DNA from: an uncultured Aquimarina sp.
GTDB lineage: Bacteria > Bacteroidota > Bacteroidia > Flavobacteriales > Flavobacteriaceae
Direction: 5' to 3'
Assembly (NCBI GenBank): GCA_947502885.1
Contig: CANNBP010000005.1
Location: 62,001-126,000 of the forward strand
Length of the DNA stretch: 64,000 nucleotides
The position numbers were made by a program, and so were the translations under genes. The stretch's first letter is position 1; each line of letters opens with the position of its first letter. Below are positions 1-7,597 of this stretch, one piece after another. A model generated the notes under the pieces. The model worked only from the letters and a program-made list of their open reading frames with translations, made no database searches and was not told where the DNA came from.

Positions 1-91
1 ACATCGATCCCCCTGCCATACGCTTCAGCTCGCCCATAGTATACTATGTCGTTTCAAAATGAAGGAGTACTTGTACCTTTTTAAACCCGAA

Positions 92-349
92 TTATGCTCT
101 CATCCCACCCGCTCCTGTATAAAACCCAAACTTAAAACCCACCTCATTCTGGTAGATATAGCTTTGTAGTGCAAAATCATATACGATAGGCGCATTAAGA
201 TCTTTCATGATATTGATAAGACGATGCACTTTGGTTTTTGAAATGCTTAAACGTTTAGCTAATTGTTCTGGGGTACCCGTAGCTTGCATGTGTATCAGCT
301 GATCTATACGTTGTATCATATTGATATGTTTCATCATCATATTATCCAT
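92..349 (-). CDS. Small helix-turn-helix protein
   Basis: An 85-residue protein if started at the ATG at 349. The frame stays open upstream to a TTG at 379, which is less likely. Residues of about 15-50 read as a winged-helix or HTH motif (PEQLAKRLSISKTKVHRLIN), as in the HTH_11/DeoR-like N-domains of flavobacterial regulators. The rest is a short strand-rich wing ending in GFKFGFYTGAGG. There is no effector domain, so it resembles the many tiny stand-alone HTH proteins of Bacteroidota. The gene upstream on the same strand (658-876) is about 310 bp away and separated by dispersed repeats, so cotranscription is uncertain. Its targets are unknown. Confidence 0.6.
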   Translation of the reverse strand: MDNMMMKHINMIQRIDQLIHMQATGTPEQLAKRLSISKTKVHRLINIMKDLNAPIVYDFALQSYIYQNEVGFKFGFYTGAGGMRA

Positions 350-510
350 AACTTGTTTTTTTAGGACCGATTTTGGCAAACCAAAATCGTGGGATTAAAC
401 TTTATTGTTGGTTAATTATGGTTGTTGGTTTACGTTTTTTGTTTTAAGAGTCTAAGAATCAAACAATTTGAGTCGCTCGTACTTTTTGCATTTTTAGTTT
501 CAATGATATG

Positions 511-648
511 CTTCGACAGGCTCAGCATGACAGCGTTTTCTATTTTGACACTTATACTGCTTTTCAATCTCGAAGACGAATGTCATCCTGAGCCCTTCAG
601 CAGTGCCTGTCCTGAGCTTGCCGAAGGGCTCAGGACAGGCACCGTCTA
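511..648. repeat. Dispersed palindromic repeat cluster (family 1)
   Basis: The stretch holds CTTCGACAGGCTCAGCATGA at 511-530 and, at 569-648, a longer composite in which GAGCCCTTC and GAAGGGCTC arms and GGACAGGCAC words form a strong inverted repeat. The same words recur in at least five other places in the window (near 18.5, 20.4-20.6, 59.7-59.8, 63.3-63.4 and 63.7-64.0 kb). A 75-codon plus-strand frame across it is not convincing as a gene, because its C-terminus is simply the translated repeat. Confidence 0.85.
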
Positions 649-657
649 AGGGTGTTC

Positions 658-876
658 TTAATTCTGCATCCTCGATTCATAATTTTCTACCTCAAGGGTT
701 AGTTTTTTAAGCGTTTCATGATACACCAGTACTTGATTGCCTGTAACTTTTACCAATGGGTTGATCGTTGTTAATAGTTGCCTTATTATTACTTTGGTGG
801 TCTTTAATTTTTTTGTCATTTTGGTATCTACCAATGTTTGTTGTGTTGGGGTTAAGATGGTATATAATACAGTCAT
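658..876 (-). CDS. Hypothetical small protein
   Basis: A 72-residue, Lys/Thr-rich, probably helical cytoplasmic protein with no signal peptide or membrane segment. I do not recognise a family. It starts with ATG, 15 bp after the stop of the 85-residue gene at 892-1149, so the two likely form one transcript. It could be a small accessory protein of the HTH protein further downstream. Confidence is moderate because the reading frame is short, but the tight spacing supports it. Confidence 0.45.
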   Translation of the reverse strand: MTVLYTILTPTQQTLVDTKMTKKLKTTKVIIRQLLTTINPLVKVTGNQVLVYHETLKKLTLEVENYESRMQN

Positions 877-891
877 AGCGATAAGTAGGCA

Positions 892-1149
892 TTAAGCAGT
901 TAATGGGATGGGGTACTCACACAAACTCGAATTTTGGGTAATAAAAAAGATATTTCTTGCTCTATAGATAATTTGCACCGCCTCGTCGCTGGTTTTTTGT
1001 TTGTGATACAAATTGGTGATCCAGAGGTACAGAATAATTTCATATTTGCTTTGATGTATCAGGTTATACATAAAATTATCGCTATCGATATGTAACATTT
1101 TTAAGACTTGTGACATAAACACATGTAGGTCGTTGTTTTCTATCTGCAT
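892..1149 (-). CDS. Hypothetical small protein
   Basis: An 85-residue protein with ATG start, mixed hydrophobic helices (residues 35-75) and no clear signal peptide or known motif. It lies 15 bp upstream of 658-876 on the same strand and appears to be the first gene of a small minus-strand unit whose promoter lies in 1150-1430, back to back with the TPR-AraC regulator at 1433. I do not recognise a function. Confidence 0.45.
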   Translation of the reverse strand: MQIENNDLHVFMSQVLKMLHIDSDNFMYNLIHQSKYEIILYLWITNLYHKQKTSDEAVQIIYRARNIFFITQNSSLCEYPIPLTA

Positions 1150-1237
1150 TTTGATGTATTGGTTTTAAGTGCATGATGTAATTTTTTGTTGAAGCAAATA
1201 TATGGGGGAGAATTACGTTTGTACAAGGAACATAATT

Positions 1238-1279
1238 CTAGATTCATGAATTTTAGGGGCATAATTCTTGAATTTTAGG
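1238..1279. promoter_or_regulatory. Twin palindrome upstream of regulator A (candidate operator)
   Basis: Two near-copies lie in tandem: CTAGATTCATGAATTTTAGG at 1238-1257 and AATTCTTGAATTTTAGG at 1263-1279. Their palindromic cores (ATTCATGAAT and AATTCTTGAATT) have centres 22 bp apart, about two helical turns. The same core recurs between this regulator and its peptide gene (3155-3174). Regulators B and C have the same two-palindrome arrangement, so I read this as a binding site for the AraC-type protein. That is inference; no promoter element could be placed with confidence for this gene. Confidence 0.5.
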
Positions 1280-1432
1280 CACTCCTAATTGATTGTAATT
1301 AATTGCTTAATAGTGTTTTGTGTTTGTTGATAACTAAAAAACACTTATTGTGATAGTATGTTTTGATATATTTAATTTTACACCTTGAACTTCGTAAGTT
1401 TTTAGACTTATTAGTTATTCTTATTTAAAAGT

Positions 1433-3136
1433 ATGTATAAATATTCCTTCCTGTTTTTAGTCTTTTTAATTTCTAGCATGATGTTAGGCCAAAATGCGAT
1501 ACTCAAAAAAGATAGCCTATTAGAAAAGGGGTTTAAAGAATTAAGTGATGGCTATTATGAATGGGAGGCTACTCCTGAAAAGTCTATTTTATATGCAAAA
1601 GCCTATTTAAAAAAAGCAAAACAAAAAAAGGATACTTTTAAGATAGCAACAGGCTATCATTTTATGGCATATTATTTCTTTAATGATTCCGATGACTACA
1701 AATCCTCCTATACCTATTGCGATAGTATTATTCAAATAACTAAATCAAAAAAATTTAAAAACTACCCTATATCCGCATACCTTTTGAAGGCTGATTTATA
1801 TTTTTCGAAAATGAATTTTAAGGAATCATTTAACACATATATTTCCTTAAAAGAATATATTGATGATGATGATGATGAAATGAATTTTTATATAAATCAT
1901 CAAATTGGAGGGATTAAGTCTAAATTATTACAGAATAAGGAAGCCTTAAGGGTTTTTAAGCAAAGCTGGGATTTTGTCAATAAAAAAGGTTATAAAACTA
2001 AAAATAAAGAAGTGTATCTCCAGACTCTAACGGATCTTACTATATCTTATGTAAAAAACCGCAAACTGGATACTGCGGCTATGTACTGTAAAATAGGCAT
2101 AAATAAGGCATTAAAAGATAATAATCTTAAAAATTTGAACCAATTAACATTATTCAATGGCATTAACTTATACTATCAAAATAAATACCTAAAAGCACAA
2201 GAAGATTTAGAAAAATCAATTAGTTATTTTAGGAAAGAAAAGGAATATGAAAGCCTTTCTTTTTGCTATTATTATTTAGGGAAAGTTCGACTTAAGAATA
2301 ATGAGAACCATAAGGCTATAAACTATTTTAAACAAGTAGATACCATCTTTCAAAAAACTATAAATATTAATCCTGAGGTTAGAGATACTTATGAAAGGTT
2401 AGTCAACTATTATAAAAGTAAAAAGGACGATAAAAACACCTTGCTATATATAGAACAATTATTAAGAGTAGATAGTGTTTTAAATAGCAATTATAAGTAT
2501 TTATCTCCCAAAATTATTACTGAATATGATACACCTAAACTACTTTCTGAAAAAGAAAAAGTAATCTCAAACTTATATAAAAAGAAAAACAATGTTTCTT
2601 CTATTGCTATTACTCTTGGTAGCATTGCAATAGTATTTTCTTTTTTATGGCTATATAATTATAAAAAGAGAGTTGTTTATAAGCGTAGATTTGAAAATCT
2701 TGTCTTACGGGAAAATAAAAAAACTAGGTTAGGAAAAGAGAAAGTAGAATTGGTAGAACCCAAAAAAAGTGATATTGGAATAGCAGGTGAGGTAGTATCT
2801 AAAATTTTAAACCAAATCGATAATTTTGAAAAGGAAGAGGGCTATTTAAAAAATGGAATTACGATCAATGCTTTAGCCAAAAAGTTACAGACCAACCCCA
2901 AATATCTTTCTGCAATCATTAATCATTATAAGGAAAAAAGCTTTTCTTCTTATATTAATGAGTTACGTATTAAATATGCCATAGAACGTTTAAAAACTGA
3001 CCCAGTATTTAGAAAATATACCATTAAAGCCATTGCTTATGAAGTGGGCTTTAATACCCCTGAATCATTTTCTACAGCTTTTTATAAAGAAGCACAGTTA
3101 AAACCTTCGTATTTCTTAAAAAATTTAAAAAACTGA
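1433..3136 (+). CDS. TPR-TM-AraC hybrid transcriptional regulator (module A)
   Basis: 567 residues. An N-terminal signal-like segment (residues 1-20, ending LGQ) is followed by about 350 residues of TPR-type helical repeats, one membrane span near residues 388-407 (IAITLGSIAIVFSFLWLYNY), a short basic linker, and a C-terminal AraC-type double HTH (about 471-567, with INALAKKL and IKAIAYEVGFNTPESF). Predicted topology puts the TPR sensor in the periplasm and the DNA-binding domain in the cytoplasm, making it a one-protein transmembrane signalling regulator. It resembles the proteins at 36343 and 41532 throughout. A small GG-leader peptide gene follows at 3242. Palindromes flank it on both sides. 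The ligand is unknown; a peptide is my inference from the repeated gene pairing. Confidence 0.85.
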   Translation: MYKYSFLFLVFLISSMMLGQNAILKKDSLLEKGFKELSDGYYEWEATPEKSILYAKAYLKKAKQKKDTFKIATGYHFMAYYFFNDSDDYKSSYTYCDSIIQITKSKKFKNYPISAYLLKADLYFSKMNFKESFNTYISLKEYIDDDDDEMNFYINHQIGGIKSKLLQNKEALRVFKQSWDFVNKKGYKTKNKEVYLQTLTDLTISYVKNRKLDTAAMYCKIGINKALKDNNLKNLNQLTLFNGINLYYQNKYLKAQEDLEKSISYFRKEKEYESLSFCYYYLGKVRLKNNENHKAINYFKQVDTIFQKTININPEVRDTYERLVNYYKSKKDDKNTLLYIEQLLRVDSVLNSNYKYLSPKIITEYDTPKLLSEKEKVISNLYKKKNNVSSIAITLGSIAIVFSFLWLYNYKKRVVYKRRFENLVLRENKKTRLGKEKVELVEPKKSDIGIAGEVVSKILNQIDNFEKEEGYLKNGITINALAKKLQTNPKYLSAIINHYKEKSFSSYINELRIKYAIERLKTDPVFRKYTIKAIAYEVGFNTPESFSTAFYKEAQLKPSYFLKNLKN

Positions 3137-3154
3137 TTTGCATGTATTTACAAT

Positions 3155-3174
3155 CTTAAATTCATGAATTTAAG
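3155..3174. promoter_or_regulatory. 20-bp perfect palindrome before peptide gene A
   Basis: CTTAAATTCATGAATTTAAG is a perfect 20-bp dyad between the stop of regulator A and the start of its peptide gene. CAAT/ATTG outer arms (3151-3154 and 3177-3180) extend it with one extra base. It shares the ATTCATGAAT core with the sites upstream of the regulator. It ends 44 bases before TAGGTTTG (3219-3226), which fits the flavobacterial TAnnTTTG -7 consensus. The position suits an activator site. Confidence 0.6.
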
Positions 3175-3218
3175 GAATTGTAATGGAGATTGATTAATCT
3201 AATATCAATTTAATCTAT

Positions 3219-3226
3219 TAGGTTTG
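3219..3226 (+). promoter_or_regulatory. -7 promoter element (TAGGTTTG) of peptide gene A
   Basis: TAGGTTTG matches the Bacteroidota -7 consensus TAnnTTTG exactly and lies 16 bases before the ATG at 3242, leaving a very short 5' leader. I see no good -33 TTG element at the usual spacing, which fits an activator-dependent promoter using the palindrome at 3155-3174. Confidence 0.45.
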
Positions 3227-3241
3227 TAAAAGAAATTAAGA

Positions 3242-3421
3242 ATGAATAATTCAAATAAAATGAAAAAAAATAAAGCTCTAAAATTAGATAAAATTAAAAT
3301 TACAAGACTGAATAATTTATCTAAGATAACTGGTGGATCCACTCAAACTGAAACGGGAGGCTTAAAATCATTATTCGCTCTTTGTAGACCCAAGGATGGA
3401 GGAAAAGATGATGATGATTAA
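3242..3421 (+). CDS. Double-glycine leader peptide (module A)
   Basis: A 59-residue peptide; an alternative ATG at 3260 would give 53. The leader is Lys/Leu-rich and ends KIKITRLNNLSKITGG, the leader shape seen in Bacteroidota GG-type (lanthipeptide-like) precursors. The core after GG holds Ser/Thr residues, one Cys (ALCRPK) and an acidic GGKDDDD tail. It lies 105 bp downstream of regulator A on the same strand, with its own palindrome and promoter-like element. No LanB, LanC or dedicated peptidase-transporter gene is nearby. Candidate roles are secreted signal, bacteriocin or modified peptide. The coding call rests on the leader match to the peptides at 38171 and 43346. Confidence 0.7.
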   Translation: MNNSNKMKKNKALKLDKIKITRLNNLSKITGGSTQTETGGLKSLFALCRPKDGGKDDDD

Positions 3422-3724
3422 TTAGCATTTGCACAATTGTATTTTGAGACAGCTATTAAATAGAATTAGTAGGAAATTCAAAAAAAATAAAATTAATCGA
3501 TCAGCAGTAAGTAGAAAAGGATTTCTAATCAACAACAAATTATATTATACCCTAATATTTAGTATATTTTATTACCTGATACCTTTCAAGCAGGTCCTTT
3601 TTTAGAGCTTGTGGAGTTGAATAATGTATATAAAATATGAACTTCTAAATTAAAAAAAAAATTGCTTCTAGATGAATCAAGCTACCCTTGTTACCAACAA
3701 AAACAACTCATAAATCATCAAAAA
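3422..3724. other. Gap between peptide A and the DinB-like pseudogene
   Basis: AT-rich sequence. A weak hairpin with a T-run (ACCTGATACC...GCAGGTCC followed by TTTTTT, about 3572-3606) could be a terminator. Nothing else is recognised. Confidence 0.3.
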
Positions 3725-4860
3725 ATGCTTGTTAAAACACTTAAAATAGCACTAATAGCTTTGTCTATTTGTGCTAGTAATCCTTTATACTCACAAACCA
3801 AAAAGGAGGTTACTAGGGATTGGACTTCTTTTACACAAGGAGTTACTGTTAAATCGAAGAAAAAAGTCAAATTTAAATTACAAGCTTCTATAAAGGTTGA
3901 TAGAACAGATGGCCTTGCAGGTATATGGGCAAGAGTGGATAATACGAATGGAGAAACGGGATTTTTTGATAATATGTTGGATAGGCCTGCTATTTCTAAC
4001 GAATGGAAAACATATATTATTGAAGGAGAAATAGATAAAATTGCCAAAGAGATCTATTTTGGGGGAATATGTGCAAATAATGGTAAATTCTATTTTGATA
4101 ACTTCGAGCTATCTATAGAGAATGAAAAAGGTGAATTAGAAAAAGTAAATATTACCAATAATAAGTTTGAGGATCAAGTTAAAGATCAAATCATTCCGGG
4201 ATGGAATAATGGTATTAATCAAAAACATACAGTTTTTGTTAAGGGGTACACCTCTTCTACTATTACAAATACAAAAGATGGTTCTCTTTGCCTTATGATA
4301 GAAGGGAAAGGTATTAAAAATAGCGATGTTATTAATTCTGAAGAAGGGTTTACTCCGCAAATAGGAGCTTTGGTTCAATGTTAAATAACTTAAGCCAACG
4401 ACTAGAAAATCGAGTGCAAAACCTTGATATTAGAGAAACTGATCATCTTTTGGACGAAAAGGCAAACAGAATTGGTGCATTGATTATGCATCTTGCTGCT
4501 GCCGAAGCGTATTATCAGGTCTACACCTTTGAAAAAAAAAGGTTTAATGAAGAGGAAAAAGCCAAATGGCAAACTGGTCTTAGATTAGGAGAAAAAGCTA
4601 GAGAAGAGTTTAAAGGAAAACCTATAGATTATTATTTAAACATCTACAAAGAAGTTAGAAAGAAAACCTTAGAAGAATTGACTAAAAGAAATGATAAATG
4701 GCTAGAGGAAATATGTCCTGGGTCTACAATGAATAATCATTTTGCATGATTTCACGTTATGAAACACCAATCCAGTCATTTAGGATAAATACTTATGCTT
4801 AAAAAGAGAATCCCTAAAGAAGAGAACAAGATCAAACTTCCAGAAAAAAAGGTTGATTAA
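3725..4860 (+). pseudogene. Decayed secreted DinB-like gene (frameshift plus two stops)
   Basis: Three pieces of one protein follow each other. The first (3725-4384) has a signal peptide (MLVKTLKIALIALSICASNP...SQ) and a strand-rich domain with GIWARVDNTNGETGFFD. The second (4378-4749) is the first part of a DinB-type four-helix domain. The third (4750-4860) reads KHQSSHLG...MLKKRIPKEE in the same frame as the second. Restoring one A near 4376 turns ALVQC-stop into ALVQ-MLNNLSQR. The next lesions are TGA at 4747-4749, where a Trp would fit, and TAA at 4786-4788, where a Gln would fit. Three independent lesions make a pseudogene more likely than a sequencing error. The intact protein would be a secreted DinB_2-family protein of unknown role. 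Confidence 0.8.
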
Positions 4861-4873
4861 GCCTTTATGAATG

Positions 4874-4896
4874 GATTACCTTAATTAAAGGTAATC
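4874..4896 (+). terminator. Hairpin after the DinB-like pseudogene
   Basis: GATTACCTT (4874-4882) and AAGGTAATC (4888-4896) form a 9-bp stem with a 5-base loop, 14 bp after the last stop. The T-run after it is weak (TTTACCTT), so termination would be inefficient. Confidence 0.4.
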
Positions 4897-5005
4897 TTTA
4901 CCTTATCAAACCAGACTCAAATTCCATAAAGATTTTGAGATAGGATAGTTTTGACTCCTTTGATTGTATATCCTCGGGATACTATAACTAATCTTCAGAC
5001 CATAC

Positions 5006-5107
5006 AAAAAAATGGTTCCTTTTTCAGAATTGTCAAAATCAGGTAAAATTGTTAATGCCTATAATGCTTTACTTATAGCAGAAGAAATTAATAAAGGTAA
5101 GGAGTAA
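5006..5107 (+). pseudogene. 3' remnant of an S8 peptidase gene
   Basis: The last 33 codons of a subtilisin-like gene (KKMVPFSELSKSGKIV...AEEINKGKE then TAA) stand alone with no gene body before them. They match 8922-9023, the end of the intact S8 gene, with one base difference (5077). The homology begins abruptly at a run of A. This is the broken left edge of the protease array, showing that at least one further S8 copy once lay here. Confidence 0.9.
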
Positions 5108-5327
5108 ATTAAATTAATATCTTTGAGACTTCCTACCCAAGTTTTGTTACCCGTAATAAATAATGTGTATTATTATTTAAACATTTCTAATGAATAAATT
5201 TATTATTATACTAGCACTTAGTTTGTTTTTGTTTTCATGTAAACAAACGCCAAAGTTTGCATATCCACAGATTGATCAACAAGTAACGGTTGATGAATAT
5301 CATGGTCAAAAAATAGAAGATCCTTAT
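5006..5327 (+). repeat. Array repeat R1, copy 1
   Basis: 322 bp matching 8922-9243 at a constant offset of 3916 bp with two mismatches (5077 and 5292). It covers the 3' end of an S8 gene, the 82-bp spacer and the first 46 codons of a prolyl oligopeptidase gene. Beyond 5327 the two oligopeptidase genes diverge at once, even at synonymous positions. Confidence 0.9.
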
Positions 5328-7361
5328 CGAAACTTAGAAGATTTAGAAGATAGTACTGTTATTGATTGGTTCAAGGTTCAAAATCAATATACCAATCAAC
5401 TGCTAAATCATATTCCTAACAGACAGCAGCTTTTTGAAAAACTACAATCCTTTGATAAAGAAAAACCGTTTAAATTAAAAAAGATTCGTGTTGCTAATGA
5501 TGGTCATTATTTTTATCTAAAAAAAATGGCTTTGGATAGTGTTTATCGCTTATATTATAAAACCTCATATGATGATGTTGAAGATCATTTACTTTTTGAT
5601 TCATCAAAATACAAAGAGTATAAAGATCATATCATTAATCATATTCGCCCTAGTCATGACAACGGCAAGGTAGTTATTGGTTTATGTAAAAAAGGGGAAG
5701 AAATATCGATTTTACGCATTATAGATGTAACAACAAAAAAGGTACTTCCGCAAATTATTACACAAGTTGATCCTGGAATGGGTAAAGGGGTACAATGGTT
5801 ACCTGATAATTCTGGATTTACGTATCAATATTTTCCGATTACTGATATACGTAATGATAATTTTTATCTTAATACAGCTACAGCATACTACAAACTAGGG
5901 GATGCCACCAATCAGAGAAAAGTACTCTTTTCTAAAGCTAATAACCCTACTATTGAAATCAGACCGAAAGATTTTCCTATAGTAGAAATTATACCCGATA
6001 ATCATAAATACATATTTGGAAAAATATCTGGTGTTAATAGTTTTGAGGATACATATTATGGGCTTTTAGAAAATATCAAAAATGGGTCAGACATCCAATG
6101 GAAGCCTTTGTTTACAAAAGCAGACAAAATAGAGCAGTTCACTGTTAAAAATGATAGTATTATTTTTTTAAGTTCTAAAACAACTACAAATAATAAGGTT
6201 TGTAAAACCTCTTTATTAAATCCTGATTTTGAAAATCCAGAAGTCTTGGTTCAAGAGAAAAAAGGAATTAATATTACAGACTTTGAATATCTAGAGGATG
6301 GATTATTTTACACTACTCTTAAAAATGGGGTTGAAGCAAGATTTTATCAAAATAACCAAGGTAAAGATGTAGAAATTCCTTTACCTGCTCCTTCTGGACG
6401 CAGTTATGTATATTCTAGAAAGGGTATTCTTTATGTGACATCTTCGGGCTGGACTAGGCCTATGTCATGGTATACTTATAATCCCAAAAGTAAAACGTTT
6501 AAAGATGCTAAACCCAAAACTAATGAAGACTATGATGATTTTCAAAACATTGAAGTAAAAACAATAGAAGTACAATCTCATGATGGAGCAATGGTTCCAC
6601 TATCTTTAATTCATAAAAAAAACCTTAAACTTAATAAGAAAAACCGTACACTTTTAATAGGGTATGGAGCTTATGGAGGGGTATTTTCTCCTTATTTTTC
6701 ACCTAATTTACTTACTTGGGTAAACATGGGTGGCATCTTAGCAATAACTCATGTACGTGGCGGAGGTGAAAAAGGTGATGCTTGGCATAAGGCAGGATAT
6801 AAAGCTACTAAACCTAATACTTGGAAAGATGCCATTGCCTGCACGCAATATTTAATCGATAAAGGGTATACTTCAAACCAGCATACGGCAATCTATGGTG
6901 TAAGTGCTGGAGGTATTATGGTGGGTGGAGCCATTACTGAACGTCCTGATTTATATAAGGTAGCGGTTGGCATAGTTCCTTTTATTAATGCTACACGTTT
7001 AGAATTTATGCCTAATGGAGCCAATAACACGAAAGAATTAGGGACTATTAAAGACTTTATAGAGTTCAAAGCACTATATGCTATGGATACTTATCATAAG
7101 ATTAAAGATGATAAGGTATACCCTGCAACATTAATGACAGCTGGGTATAATGATCAACGTGTAGCTGCTTGGCAATCCGGTAAGTTTATTGCCCGATTAC
7201 AAAATGTAAAAAAACTTAAAAACCCAGCTTTATTATCAGTAGATTTTGATGGAGGACATGGCGTTAACAACTCAAATGAAAAATATAACCAAGAAATGGC
7301 AGATGTTTTTTCGTTCACCCTTTGGCAAACCGGTCATCCCGATTATCAACCAAAAAATTAA
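5190..7361 (+). CDS. Prolyl oligopeptidase family lipoprotein (S9A), copy 1
   Basis: 723 residues. A lipoprotein signal (FIIILALSLFLFSC, acylated Cys about residue 17) is followed by the family's beta-propeller region (about 30-430) and the alpha/beta-hydrolase domain (about 440-720). The triad is visible: Ser572 in YGVSAGGIM, Asp655 in AGYNDQRV and His690 in FDGGHG. Full S9A length. It should cleave short Pro-containing peptides in the periplasm or at the cell surface. It is followed 24 bp later by an S8 peptidase, and the pair is repeated downstream. Its first 46 codons and last 13 codons are nearly identical at DNA level to the copy at 9106, while the middle is clearly diverged. Confidence 0.93.
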   Translation: MNKFIIILALSLFLFSCKQTPKFAYPQIDQQVTVDEYHGQKIEDPYRNLEDLEDSTVIDWFKVQNQYTNQLLNHIPNRQQLFEKLQSFDKEKPFKLKKIRVANDGHYFYLKKMALDSVYRLYYKTSYDDVEDHLLFDSSKYKEYKDHIINHIRPSHDNGKVVIGLCKKGEEISILRIIDVTTKKVLPQIITQVDPGMGKGVQWLPDNSGFTYQYFPITDIRNDNFYLNTATAYYKLGDATNQRKVLFSKANNPTIEIRPKDFPIVEIIPDNHKYIFGKISGVNSFEDTYYGLLENIKNGSDIQWKPLFTKADKIEQFTVKNDSIIFLSSKTTTNNKVCKTSLLNPDFENPEVLVQEKKGINITDFEYLEDGLFYTTLKNGVEARFYQNNQGKDVEIPLPAPSGRSYVYSRKGILYVTSSGWTRPMSWYTYNPKSKTFKDAKPKTNEDYDDFQNIEVKTIEVQSHDGAMVPLSLIHKKNLKLNKKNRTLLIGYGAYGGVFSPYFSPNLLTWVNMGGILAITHVRGGGEKGDAWHKAGYKATKPNTWKDAIACTQYLIDKGYTSNQHTAIYGVSAGGIMVGGAITERPDLYKVAVGIVPFINATRLEFMPNGANNTKELGTIKDFIEFKALYAMDTYHKIKDDKVYPATLMTAGYNDQRVAAWQSGKFIARLQNVKKLKNPALLSVDFDGGHGVNNSNEKYNQEMADVFSFTLWQTGHPDYQPKN

Positions 7362-7597
7362 AAACCAAAACAAACCTACTATTTCATGTATAAAACCATA
7401 CAAATGACTCAAATTCTAAAAAAAGTTTGGGTCGTGTTAGTATTGACTTCTTTTATAACACATGCGCAGGATGCTACTATTTCTAATGATCTTTGGCATC
7501 ATCAAGACCTAAAAGAAGATTCTATCCCGGGGGTTAGCCTTAATAAGGCCTATAAAGAACTGCTAAAAGATAAAAAAGGCCAAGAAATTATTGTAGC
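7318..7597 (+). repeat. Array repeat R2, copy 1
   Basis: 280 bp matching 11249-11528 at a constant offset of 3931 bp, with only three mismatches (near 7529-7535). It spans the last 13 codons of the oligopeptidase, the 24-bp spacer and about the first 70 codons of the S8 gene including its signal peptide, stopping just before the catalytic Asp. Confidence 0.9.

Noticed and set aside
422..649. 75-codon plus-strand frame
   Set aside because: Its second half is translated dispersed repeat and there is no ribosome-site or homologue-like feature.
4378..4749. Independent DinB-family gene
   Set aside because: It is the middle piece of a broken longer gene; coding similarity continues before the frameshift and after its stop codon.
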